From Crocosphaera sp. UHCC 0190 (lineage in GTDB: Bacteria; Cyanobacteriota; Cyanobacteriia; Cyanobacteriales; Microcystaceae): 64,000 nucleotides of DNA. Every line of letters starts with the position of its first letter. The stretch's first letter is position 1. The stretch covers positions 62,001 to 126,000 of the forward strand of contig NZ_JAYGHP010000008.1 in the NCBI RefSeq assembly GCF_034932065.1, written 5' to 3'. The position numbers and the translations under genes were made by a program. The notes under the pieces were generated by a model. The model was not told where the DNA came from. It worked only from the letters and a program-made list of their open reading frames with translations, and ran no database searches. This document shows positions 17,960 to 26,370 of this stretch, in pieces.

Positions 17960-19198
17960 ATGTCGTCACCGTCTAAACGAATATTATTTATCAGCAATGG
18001 CCATGGAGAGGATAACCACTCTTCCTATGTCATTGAAACTCTACTGCAAATGTATCCTAATCTAGAGGTGGCGGCTATGCCCATTGTGGGAGAAGGTAAC
18101 GCCTACCGTCGCTTAAATGTCCCCATCATTGGCCCCACCCAAAATATGCCTTCTGGGGGGTTTTCCTATATTAATCGTTTTCGTCTGCTCACGGACTTAA
18201 AAGCCGGGTTAGTTGGCTTGAGTTGGCGACAACTCCAAGCGGTTTGGCAATATGCCCCTAGTTGCCATTTAATTATGGCTACAGGAGACACGGTTTCTCA
18301 AGGGTTTGCTTATTCTACTGGTTATCCCTATGTTTCCTTTATTTCCTGTTTATCCGCACTGTATGAAGGAAAGTTAAATATTGGGCCCTTTATCGGGACT
18401 TTTTTGCGATCGCCAAAATGTGTTACCGTGTTCACTAGAGATCCTTACACAGCCAAAGATTTACGTCAACAAGGCATCACAAAAGCACAATTTGGGGGTA
18501 TTCCTTCCCTGGATAAATTGCAACCCACAGGCAAAGATTTACAACTAAATTCTGATGTTCCGATGGTTGCTTTATTGCCAGGATCAAGATTACCCGAAGC
18601 GGTTCGTAACTTTAAATTACAACTCAATCTGATTTCAGAAATTGTCAAAGTGATGTCTCCTGAGAGCGTTCAATTTCGGGCCGCTTTGGTTCCCAAAGTG
18701 ATGCAAGAATTAGGGGAAATTGCTAATAGTCAAGGATGGCAAGCTGAAGAAGGAAAACTTACATACCAGACAGAGAAAGGAACGGTTCAAGTCTTATGTT
18801 ATGGTGATGCTTTTAGTGATATTTTGCATAACTGTACCCTGATGTTAGGTATGGCAGGATTAGCGGTTGATCAAGGTATTGCCCTAGGAAAACCCGTGAT
18901 TCAAGTACCAGGGGAAGGGCCTCAATTTACCTACGAATTTGCTGAAGCACAAACGCGCTTAATCGGCAGTTGCGCCCAAACTATCGGCAAAGGCCCTGCA
19001 ACCCCCGAAACCTTGCGAGAAGCGGCTCAATGTGTGGCTAAAACCCTCGCTGATACCGATTATCTCGCTGATTGTCTGGAAAAAGGGAGCAACCGTTTTG
19101 GCCCCCCTGGAGCTTCTGTCAGAATTGCCCGTTTTTTGTTAGGTTATTTGGGAATCAATGAGGAAGACTTAAGGAACGTTCAGTTCAATCAGCCCTAA
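17960..19198 (+). CDS. Lipid-A-disaccharide synthase-related protein
   Basis: 412 residues from the ATG at 17960, chosen because AGGAAA lies 8 nt upstream. An in-frame TTG at 17933 is less likely. The protein begins RILFISNGHGEDNHSS and carries GT-B-type glycosyltransferase segments: VALLPGSRLPEAVRNF, LMLGMAGLAVDQGIALGKPV and IQVPGEGPQFTYEFAEAQ. These match the cyanobacterial/plastid family named for distant similarity to LpxB. Most such strains make no classical lipid A, so the true substrate is unknown. The 3' end overlaps a direct repeat (GAACGTTC-GTTCAAT). Confidence 0.8.
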   Translation: MSSPSKRILFISNGHGEDNHSSYVIETLLQMYPNLEVAAMPIVGEGNAYRRLNVPIIGPTQNMPSGGFSYINRFRLLTDLKAGLVGLSWRQLQAVWQYAPSCHLIMATGDTVSQGFAYSTGYPYVSFISCLSALYEGKLNIGPFIGTFLRSPKCVTVFTRDPYTAKDLRQQGITKAQFGGIPSLDKLQPTGKDLQLNSDVPMVALLPGSRLPEAVRNFKLQLNLISEIVKVMSPESVQFRAALVPKVMQELGEIANSQGWQAEEGKLTYQTEKGTVQVLCYGDAFSDILHNCTLMLGMAGLAVDQGIALGKPVIQVPGEGPQFTYEFAEAQTRLIGSCAQTIGKGPATPETLREAAQCVAKTLADTDYLADCLEKGSNRFGPPGASVRIARFLLGYLGINEEDLRNVQFNQP

Positions 19199-19223
19199 TT
19201 CTGTAACGAACGTTCGGTTCAAT
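19174..19223. repeat. Pair of 16-bp direct repeats around the stop codon
   Basis: GAACGTTCAGTTCAAT at 19174-19189 and GAACGTTCGGTTCAAT at 19208-19223, 15 of 16 identical, one inside and one just after the LpxB-like gene. Each starts with the palindrome GAACGTTC. It could be a small duplication or a pair of protein-binding sites upstream of the ABC exporter gene. Confidence 0.6.
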
Positions 19224-19267
19224 GCCTCTCATAAATTTAATCAACAGATGATAACTAAATAATTGAT

Positions 19268-21010
19268 ATGAAACAACGCTCAAATTGGTGGCAATTATTA
19301 CCTTATCTTTGGAGAGAATGGCCATCATTAATTAAAGGTTTTTTGTGTATTTTAGGGTTTGTTGCGGTAACTTTATCCTTACCCTTTTTAGCGGGACGAG
19401 TCTCTTTATATATTGGCCAAGGCAATCTTCAAGAAGTTGCTTATTGGTTAGGTTTCGGAACATTAGCTTTTTTGGTGAGGGGCATTTTTCAGTATGGACA
19501 GAATATCTTTATGATTGATGCTTCTTTGGAAATGGTGTTAAATGTTCGCCAGGGAGTTTATGCCCATTTACATCGATTAGGATTAGATTATTTTGAAACA
19601 GCAAAAACAGGGGATTTAACTTATCGTTTAACTGAAGATATTGATAAAATTGGAGAAATTGTCGATAAATTATCTCATCAATTTGTTTCTAACGTACTGC
19701 AATTAATTGTTATTCCCGCCTATATGTTTTATTTGAACTGGCAGTTAACCATTGCTAGTTTAATTTTAGCCCCATTGATGGCCACTTTAGTTGGTCAGTT
19801 TGGGGAAAAATTATTAATATTATCTCGTCGCAGTCAAAACCAAATATCTAACCTTTCATCCTTATTGACTGAGGTTTTTAGTGGTATTCGTGTAGTTCAA
19901 GGCTTTGCCGCACAAGACTATGAAGTCAAACGTTTTTCTCAAGAAGCTAAACAAAATCGTCACGCAAGATATAAAGCAGAAAAATTAAAAGCGACTCAAT
20001 ATCCGGTGGTAGGATTTTTAGAAGCAGTCAGCATTCTCTCTCTCTTTTTTATTGGAGGATGGCAAATTTCTCAAGGCAATTTAAGGTCAGAAGAATTTGT
20101 TAGTTATTTAGCTGCTGTTGCTATCTTGCTTCATCCTATTGATTTAATGACCAGTAATTATAATGAATTTAAACAAGCAGAAGCATCCGTTGACCGTATC
20201 TTTGAATTAATGGCAGAAACCCCAACAGTTGTCGAGAAAGAAAATGCCTTAATCTTGCCACAAGTGATCGGAAAGGTTGAATATTCTGCTGTTAGTTTTG
20301 CTTACAATTTAGATAAACCAGTCCTGAGAAATCTCAGTTTATTAGCACAACCTGGTCAAATTATTGCCTTAGTCGGTTCATCAGGTGCAGGGAAAACAAC
20401 CCTAGTTAATTTACTCCCTCGTTTCTATGATCCTCAAGATGGACAAATCTTAATTGATGGGATTGATATTAAAGATGTTACCTTAACAAGTTTACGTCGT
20501 CAAATTGGTATTGTTCCCCAAGAAACCACATTATTCTCAGGAACTATCGCCCAAAATATTGCTTATGGACAGGAAGAATTTGATTATGAAGCAATAGAAA
20601 ATGCCGCAAAAATTGCCAATGCCCACTCATTTATTGTACAGTTATCCCAAGGCTATCATACTTGGGTCGGAGAACGAGGAGTCAACCTATCGGGGGGACA
20701 AAGACAAAGAATTGCGATCGCAAGAGCAGTATTATTAAATCCTCGTATTATGATCTTAGATGAAGCAACATCAGCCCTTGATTCTGAGTCAGAAGCATTG
20801 GTACAAGAAGCATTAGAAAGGGTGATGGAAAATCGCACGGTTTTTGTTATTGCTCACCGTTTAAGTACAGTGCGTCGTGCTGATTGTATTTTAGTATTAG
20901 AAAAGGGACAAGTCGTTGAGTCGGGAACCCATGATGAATTGTTAGCAAAAGAAGGGCGTTATGCCAAGTTTTATAAGCAACAATATGCTAAAGGAACAGA
21001 AGAATTTTAG
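19268..21010 (+). CDS. ABC exporter, fused membrane and ATPase domains (MsbA/lipid-type)
   Basis: 580 residues, a half-transporter acting as a dimer. Six membrane helices lie in residues 1-310, with the coupling-helix region LHRLGLDYFETAKTGDLTYR. The ATPase has Walker A GSSGAGKTTL (about residue 372), Q-loop VPQETTLFSG, signature NLSGGQRQRIAIARA, Walker B IMILDEATSALD and H-loop VIAHRLST. All catalytic residues are intact. The family exports lipids, drugs or glycolipids. The LpxB-like gene 69 nt upstream hints at a lipid-related cargo, which is inference. It ends in an AT-rich intergenic region of about 290 bp with no other gene seen. Confidence 0.92.
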   Translation: MKQRSNWWQLLPYLWREWPSLIKGFLCILGFVAVTLSLPFLAGRVSLYIGQGNLQEVAYWLGFGTLAFLVRGIFQYGQNIFMIDASLEMVLNVRQGVYAHLHRLGLDYFETAKTGDLTYRLTEDIDKIGEIVDKLSHQFVSNVLQLIVIPAYMFYLNWQLTIASLILAPLMATLVGQFGEKLLILSRRSQNQISNLSSLLTEVFSGIRVVQGFAAQDYEVKRFSQEAKQNRHARYKAEKLKATQYPVVGFLEAVSILSLFFIGGWQISQGNLRSEEFVSYLAAVAILLHPIDLMTSNYNEFKQAEASVDRIFELMAETPTVVEKENALILPQVIGKVEYSAVSFAYNLDKPVLRNLSLLAQPGQIIALVGSSGAGKTTLVNLLPRFYDPQDGQILIDGIDIKDVTLTSLRRQIGIVPQETTLFSGTIAQNIAYGQEEFDYEAIENAAKIANAHSFIVQLSQGYHTWVGERGVNLSGGQRQRIAIARAVLLNPRIMILDEATSALDSESEALVQEALERVMENRTVFVIAHRLSTVRRADCILVLEKGQVVESGTHDELLAKEGRYAKFYKQQYAKGTEEF

Positions 21011-21297
21011 GGTAAAATTAGCTAATCAAGAGATTATTTACCAAGCACGGAACTGGCAAAACTCTTTAAATAAGAAATGCAAATACTTGGAAAAACTATG
21101 ACATTATTGAACAATTTTATTCCCAAAATATAAGATTGTCTATTAAGGTCTAGTTTTTTTGTTTTTTGGGTAATTTGACGGATTTAGGGATTGATGTTAG
21201 AAGTTCATCAATGGGTGATTTATCTAAAAACTGCTAAGTATTCACGTAAAATAACTTACCCAAAATAATTTTTTAGTTTTTTCTGTACGAAAACCTT

Positions 21298-22299
21298 ATG
21301 AATCAACATCACTTATTACAGAACCTGGCGATCGCTGGGATAATTGGGATGACCATCGCCCAGGGTAATGCTCAAGGGGCGATATTTGAGGATGGAGATG
21401 TTATCGCCGGTGTTGGTAATGGTTTGATAAAAGTTTTTGATAATAGGGGAAGTTTAAAAACCATACTTGATACAGGATTCATCGGGGAGACAACTGGCAT
21501 GGCTTTTGATGCCAACGGAAATCTTTATGTGACGCTTTTCTCAGGCCAGCAAGTGGTGAAATTCGACCCGGATGGAGTCCTGCTCGGTACTTTTGGCAGT
21601 GGCTATAATGCGAATCCTGAATCCATTGTGTTTGATAAGTCTGGCAATGTTTATGTAGGTCAAGCTGAGGGAACAAGGAATATTCTTAAATTTGATTCCG
21701 ATGGCAACTTACTAACTAGCTTTGATCCAATAACGGGGCCACGTGGAACCGATTGGATTGACTTAGCGGCTGACCAATGTACGATGCGCTATACCTCAGA
21801 GGGAACAACGATAAGAGCCTTCGACGTTTGTACTAATGCACAGCTTCCAGACTTCTCTACGGCATTAAGCAAGTCTTTTGCCCATCGCATTCTTCAAGAT
21901 GGTGGAGAATTAGTCGCTGATAGTATTACAAGTACGGCAAAACGATTAGATAGAGAGGGAAATATTGTTCAAACTTACACAACACCCAGAACTGAGTTGT
22001 TGTTTGCCTTAAATTTAGATCCCGATGGAACATCTTTCTGGACAGCTAGCATTACGAGTGGAAACATATTTCAATTTGATATTGAGACAGGCAGCATCCT
22101 TCAATCATTTAATGGGGGGATTTTAGGAACAAGGCTAACAGGTTTGACTATCGTAGGTGAGATCACACAAGGTGGAGGTGGCCCCCAATCTGAACCGATT
22201 CCTGAACCTAGTGCTATTGTTGGCTTCCTGGCACTCGGAGCCATTAGCGGAGTTTCAACCCTCAAGCGCAAATTATACCAAATCCGGTTATCAAAATAG
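21298..22299 (+). CDS. Secreted beta-propeller-like protein with PEP-CTERM sorting signal
   Basis: 333 residues. A signal peptide (about residues 1-27, ending GNAQG) is followed by NHL/SMP-30-like propeller repeats (GMAFDANGNLYVT, VVKFDPDGVLLGTFGSG, IVFDKSGNVYVG, ILKFDSDGNLLTSF, LNLDPDGTSFWTA). Near the C terminus are a PIPEPSAIVGFLALGAISG helix and a basic LKRK end, the PEP-CTERM anchor processed by exosortase-like systems. It is probably exported to the cell surface or extracellular matrix. The final codons (YQIRLSK) lie in the terminal repeat of a MITE-like element at 22275-22382, so the natural C terminus may have been rewritten. Confidence 0.8.
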   Translation: MNQHHLLQNLAIAGIIGMTIAQGNAQGAIFEDGDVIAGVGNGLIKVFDNRGSLKTILDTGFIGETTGMAFDANGNLYVTLFSGQQVVKFDPDGVLLGTFGSGYNANPESIVFDKSGNVYVGQAEGTRNILKFDSDGNLLTSFDPITGPRGTDWIDLAADQCTMRYTSEGTTIRAFDVCTNAQLPDFSTALSKSFAHRILQDGGELVADSITSTAKRLDREGNIVQTYTTPRTELLFALNLDPDGTSFWTASITSGNIFQFDIETGSILQSFNGGILGTRLTGLTIVGEITQGGGGPQSEPIPEPSAIVGFLALGAISGVSTLKRKLYQIRLSK

Positions 22300-22382
22300 A
22301 TTAACGTAGAGACGTTGCCTGCAACGTCTCTACTGGGTTTTGTTGGTTTTAATAACTCTACTTTTTAAAGCGGATTTGGTAT
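22275..22382. mobile_element. 108-bp MITE-like element with 12-bp perfect terminal inverted repeats
   Basis: ATACCAAATCCG at 22275-22286 and CGGATTTGGTAT at 22371-22382 are perfect inverted ends. The interior holds a hairpin at 22306-22333 (GTAGAGACGTTGC-CT-GCAACGTCTCTAC). There is no coding capacity. It overlaps the 3' end of the PEP-CTERM gene and stops 8 nt before the rimM stop codon on the other strand, so it fills the whole space between two convergent genes. Such structures are typical of non-autonomous palindromic elements in cyanobacteria. Confidence 0.7.
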
Positions 22383-22389
22383 CACTTGC

Positions 22390-23016
22390 CTATTTAGCTA
22401 ATTCTAATAATCCTTTGGGGGGATTAATTTCTATTCTTTTATTATCTAAATCAACCACCGGAACAATTTCATAGACAAAGGGAATTAAGACTTTGTTTTG
22501 CTTGGGTTTATCTTCTGACTGTTGCTGAGTATTGGTGAGTTCTGAAGGTTGAACTGAGGCATCTTCTTGATTTAATTGCACTTCCAATAAATCATTACCA
22601 GCCCCAAAAATATCCGTTACGATACCGATAAATTCTCCCGTTAATTGATGATAAACTTCTAAATTAATTAATTCTGATACATGATATTCGTCATCTTTTA
22701 ATTGAGGACGATCACTACTGGGAACCAATAATTTATGACCCCTTAATAACTCAGCTTGGTCTATATTTTTTATCCCTTTTAAACGGATAACATAAAGATT
22801 TTTACCCGGAATATATCGCCCACTGATTAAGTCAACAGGTTCAGGAGATAAGCCTTTTGGAGACTGTAACCATCGTTTTCCTGGTTCTTCAAATCTCTCA
22901 GGAAAATCCGTACTCGGCAGCACTTTTAGTTCCCCTTTTAATCCCTGTGGGGCGACAATTTTGCCTATTTCTAACCAACTTTCCTTGTTTTCTTCTAGGG
23001 GGTGAGAATTGCTCAT
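22390..23016 (-). CDS. rimM: Ribosome maturation factor RimM
   Basis: Binds ribosomal protein S19 and helps assemble the 30S head. 208 residues. The N-terminal RimM domain (WLEIGKIVAPQGLKGELKVL, YVIRLKGIKNIDQAELLRG) is followed by a PRC-barrel (YHVSELINLEVYHQLTGEFI, LIPFVYEIVPVVDLDNKRIE). A polar Gln/Ser/Lys-rich insert within the PRC part (about residues 150-178) makes it longer than the usual ~175. It is not next to rpsP or trmD, as is common in cyanobacteria. Confidence 0.95.
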   Translation of the reverse strand: MSNSHPLEENKESWLEIGKIVAPQGLKGELKVLPSTDFPERFEEPGKRWLQSPKGLSPEPVDLISGRYIPGKNLYVIRLKGIKNIDQAELLRGHKLLVPSSDRPQLKDDEYHVSELINLEVYHQLTGEFIGIVTDIFGAGNDLLEVQLNQEDASVQPSELTNTQQQSEDKPKQNKVLIPFVYEIVPVVDLDNKRIEINPPKGLLELAK

Positions 23017-23160
23017 TTGATGACCTTATTGTTGATGCTTATCTTAATGATAAGATTTCTTTAACGATAAATTGGGGATTTAATGTTTAAGAATTTTGTA
23101 TTCTTCTTCAATTATGTTACAATAAGATGAGCCTAATAAAAATTAAATAAATAAAAATTA

Positions 23161-23928
23161 ATGAGGATTTGGCAAGCAGATTTTTATAAACATTCTTTAA
23201 ATGATCGAGACAATAGTTCTCAATGGGAACTGATTATTTGTGATTCTCAAGGACAGATAATTCATGAGGCAACTTGTCAACAATCTGAGGCGAATTCAAC
23301 TTGGTTGATTAATCAACTAAGGTCAATTATTGAGCAATATAATCCTAATCTTATTCAAGTCTTTCGTCCTCAATCTTTAAGTTTATTAACCTTAGCAGGG
23401 GCGGCATTAAACATTAAAGTGGAACCGAATAGACGCACAGATCAACTCAAAGAAATTTTAAAAAAACGCCATCCTAACGCCATCAAATTAGAACAATTTC
23501 CCCCCCAAGCATTACCAGAAAATTTATGGGGAGATCAATGGCATTTTGCTTCATTTAAAGCAGGGGATATTATTGATTTTTTTGGTGATCGCCCTATTCC
23601 TATTCTAGATTTTCCTGACAGTCTCAAACCCATTAATCTTGGTATTCCTTCCCAGATAAATATTCCAGGAGTGGTTATTTATGGGGGAAGAAAATCTATG
23701 TATTTAGCCCGTTGGTTAGCAGAAAACAAACCTGTTGCTTTAACTTATATTCCCACAGAAATTGGTAAATCTGGAGGCTTAATTTTAGACGCAGGATTAA
23801 TAGATCGTTGGGTTTTATTGACCTTTGAGGATTTACAAATGGCAAAAGCGGCTCAACAGTATGAACAACAACTGCAAACCTTAAAAGAATTAAAACCCTT
23901 AACAATTTTAGAAAAAGTTGCTAAATAA
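23161..23928 (+). CDS. Tab2/Atab2 family RNA-binding protein
   Basis: 255 residues, close to the family norm. It begins MRIWQADFYKH and contains WELIICDSQGQIIHEATC and IYGGRKSMYLARWLAE, conserved in Tab2/Atab2 proteins. In algae and plants these bind psaB mRNA and support its translation. Cyanobacterial members are thought to act in photosystem biogenesis. It is a soluble protein. The nearest minus-strand gene, rimM, is divergent, with 144 bp between them. Confidence 0.85.
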   Translation: MRIWQADFYKHSLNDRDNSSQWELIICDSQGQIIHEATCQQSEANSTWLINQLRSIIEQYNPNLIQVFRPQSLSLLTLAGAALNIKVEPNRRTDQLKEILKKRHPNAIKLEQFPPQALPENLWGDQWHFASFKAGDIIDFFGDRPIPILDFPDSLKPINLGIPSQINIPGVVIYGGRKSMYLARWLAENKPVALTYIPTEIGKSGGLILDAGLIDRWVLLTFEDLQMAKAAQQYEQQLQTLKELKPLTILEKVAK

Positions 23929-24184
23929 TTTATTAATTATGCTGGTCTAAGGTTAAAAATGCTATCGATTTATACGGAATAGAGAAAACCCTGCTTGTAG
24001 TATGAAGTGGAGGGAACCTAAACCATTCTTTTTCGTCGAGAGTGTTTAATTTGAAATTTTCTGTTACAATTTGTATCTAATCGGGAACCAAGACTAAAAC
24101 AAGGGGAAGACTAGGACTATAAAGGAAAATCGCTCTTATCCTCAGAATCAGATGTCATTTTATTAAATTTTTGGGGGCTTACCC

Positions 24185-24316
24185 ATGGACGTATCATTAA
24201 CTGTATTAAAATGTTTTTTAGTGATGTTAGAGTTTGTGGAATTTTTAGCTACACCATTAGGACTGGGTGCTGGTATATTGCTGGTATTCTGGAGTCATCT
24301 GATGATCTCAATGTGA
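24185..24316 (+). CDS. Possible 43-residue hydrophobic small protein
   Basis: ATG at 24185, stop TGA at 24314-24316. The product begins MDVSLTVLKCFLVMLEFVEF and is hydrophobic over most of its length, enough for one or two membrane helices. A GGGGG stretch lies about 9 nt upstream and could act as a ribosome site. No family was recognised, and only one 577-bp intergenic region supports it. It could be chance. Confidence 0.3.
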   Translation: MDVSLTVLKCFLVMLEFVEFLATPLGLGAGILLVFWSHLMISM

Positions 24317-24336
24317 TCACAATGTCCCAAAGATTA

Positions 24337-24403
24337 AGGGCATAATAGTATTATGCCCTACGGTAATCATGATAATTTGTAGGGGTTTAACAAAATTAAA
24401 CCC
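24337..24403. repeat. Two consecutive hairpins in the intergenic region before the HEPN gene
   Basis: Hairpin 1 is AGGGCATAAT-AGT-ATTATGCCCT (24337-24359). Hairpin 2 is GGGTTTAA-CAAAA-TTAAACCC (24383-24403), followed by TTT. They could terminate transcription from the left on the plus strand and also follow the HEPN gene end on the minus strand. The rest of 23929-24505 shows no gene except the doubtful 43-residue ORF. Confidence 0.55.
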
Positions 24404-24505
24404 TTTCAGATACTTTAACCACTTCTTTGTTACCTGAATTTAGTTGTGTTATTCAGTAATTATTTCAAGATTGATAAAATATAATAAATTTTAGTATTAT
24501 TTTAA

Positions 24506-25156
24506 CTAAGATGAATTTCGTTTAAAATCTTCATTAATAGCAGCATTTTCTATTTGATTACGAAATGTCTCAAGCATTCCTATGACTTCTGTGTGTAACT
24601 CTATATATTCGTCTCTATCTATCAGCAAATAGTTACCGTGTGCAATTTCATTTCTTGTTTTTAACAGTTTTTCATCGATCAATTTTGACTTAGTAGAATA
24701 AATAGAAAAATCTATTCCTAAAATATTAGTAATTTCTTGAAAAGTCTCAGAAGAAAGGTTTGATGCTGTAGAAATTGCATCTTTAGGGAGAGAACATTTC
24801 TTATTTAACTCAACAAGAAAAAAATCACAAACAGGTATATATAATGATGGTTTATTTGTCTCTTTTGCTTCCTTAAGTTTATCTTTCATTGCTAAAGCTA
24901 AAAAGTTACTAGAAAGTTGATCATAGCGAATTTTTTTAAGTCTAACATATTCTAAGTAAGAATTAGCTGCTAATTTAACAAAACCCTCCCAATGGGAATA
25001 TAAAATACAAACTCCACTACGAATAAATAGCTGATGTCTTTGATCAGAAATATCTTTTCTTTCTACTAAAGATTTAACTTCAGAAAGTTCTTTTTTTCGC
25101 CAAGCAATATCATCGGAAAGTTTATCACTTAACTGTTCAATATTTCGGAGCTTCAT
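24506..25156 (-). CDS. HEPN-domain ribonuclease-like protein (MAE_28990/MAE_18760 type)
   Basis: 216 residues, all helical in character. The C-terminal half has the HEPN catalytic motif R-x4-H as RNEIAH at residues 168-173. Upstream segments GVCILYSHWEGFVKLAANSY and YLEYVRLKKIRYDQLSS match the MAE_28990/MAE_18760 HEPN family, predicted RNases of toxin or defence systems. Its ATG overlaps the stop of the DUF262 gene by 4 nt (ATGA), so translation is coupled. Inference: the DUF262 protein controls or targets an RNase that acts on cellular or invader RNA. No antitoxin (MNT) gene is adjacent. Confidence 0.8.
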   Translation of the reverse strand: MKLRNIEQLSDKLSDDIAWRKKELSEVKSLVERKDISDQRHQLFIRSGVCILYSHWEGFVKLAANSYLEYVRLKKIRYDQLSSNFLALAMKDKLKEAKETNKPSLYIPVCDFFLVELNKKCSLPKDAISTASNLSSETFQEITNILGIDFSIYSTKSKLIDEKLLKTRNEIAHGNYLLIDRDEYIELHTEVIGMLETFRNQIENAAINEDFKRNSS

Positions 25157-26262
25157 GAGTTAAAAAATACCTCTCTACCAAGGGGGACAAGATAAGGTAA
25201 ACGACTTTCAGCCCTAACGCCCGTCCCTGATCGTTTTTTATAAGTTTCATCTGACCAAATGCTTTTTATGATATCAGGTATTTTATTATTTACAGGTAGG
25301 TTTTTATAATTATATCCTATTCCTAATGCAACAACTTCAAACGCAGATAAGAGGAAACCGCCTAAAAATCTATCTTGTTCTGGTTTATATTTTTTAAAGC
25401 TATTATCTACTGTTGTTTCATTAAGAACATCAAAAGTTTTTTTGAAAGCCTTTTCTATCTTATCATAATCTAAGTCTTTTTTAGCTGCTATCTCTCGCAT
25501 TTTTTCAGTCAAAAAAACGTTAACATCTCCTCCTAATTTTTTGATACTTTGCTCATCTTTATCGAACAAAATAATGAAACGTAATACTAACTCCATATCA
25601 TACTGTTCTTCATAAAGTCTATCGCTCAAAGCAATACAGTTTTTGAATGATTCATAATCAGCAAGTGAACGAATTAATTTATATAAATTTTTATTTAACA
25701 TCAACAGAATACAATTTCTGATTTCTTGATGTGTAGCGACTGATCCACCTGTATTGAGTCGTTGAAACAACTCATATTTAATCATTTTATCGCTTTCTTT
25801 TTCAACAATATTGACCGCAATTTTTGCTCGCTTAATTAATAAACGTTGTGTCTGCGTCAGAGAATTTTCTTTATCATCAGGATCATCCCATTTTTTACCT
25901 TCCAAAGAAGGTAAATATGTAGTTCTTTGTAAAGCGACAGGATCGTTATTATTTTCTTCCTCATTTTTATTTAAAATACCAACAAATTCATAGATAGTTG
26001 ATAGTCTCTGAACACCGTCTACTACATCCCAAACCCCATCATCTCTTTGACTAACAAAAATAGGAGGAATGGGTATTCCTAATAAAATTGATTCTATAAA
26101 AGCTGATTTTTGATAATCTGACCAACGAAAAAACCGTTGAAACTCTGGATAAATATTAACCTCATTGTTCTCATAAAGACTAATCCATTCGCCAATAGAC
26201 ATAGAATAACCATCAGTCCGAATTTCTTTTCTTGTGTCGTCAATTTCTTTTTGTAGAGACAT
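25153..26262 (-). CDS. DUF262 (GmrS-like) protein, partner of the HEPN nuclease
   Basis: 369 residues from the ATG at 26262. A TTG at 26271 would add three. The N-terminal DUF262 domain has the ParB/Srx-type motif as VVDGVQRLSTI (DGVQR, about residues 82-86 from this start), preceded by YPEFQRFFRW and SILLGIPIPPIFV. In GmrSD-like and SspE enzymes this motif drives NTP hydrolysis and sensing of modified DNA. The C-terminal part (VRAESRLPYLVPLGREVFF) has no DUF1524 HNH motif, so the nuclease function is probably supplied by the coupled HEPN gene. The region has no HIP1 site. Confidence 0.8.
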   Translation of the reverse strand: MSLQKEIDDTRKEIRTDGYSMSIGEWISLYENNEVNIYPEFQRFFRWSDYQKSAFIESILLGIPIPPIFVSQRDDGVWDVVDGVQRLSTIYEFVGILNKNEEENNNDPVALQRTTYLPSLEGKKWDDPDDKENSLTQTQRLLIKRAKIAVNIVEKESDKMIKYELFQRLNTGGSVATHQEIRNCILLMLNKNLYKLIRSLADYESFKNCIALSDRLYEEQYDMELVLRFIILFDKDEQSIKKLGGDVNVFLTEKMREIAAKKDLDYDKIEKAFKKTFDVLNETTVDNSFKKYKPEQDRFLGGFLLSAFEVVALGIGYNYKNLPVNNKIPDIIKSIWSDETYKKRSGTGVRAESRLPYLVPLGREVFFNS

Positions 26263-26370
26263 AATGTGCAATAATCTAAATATTGTTTGTATCTACAATA
26301 ATTTTATACTGTCATATCCTAAAAAAATAAGGATTGGGGCTTAATATGATTAAACCCCAACCTTAAATCA

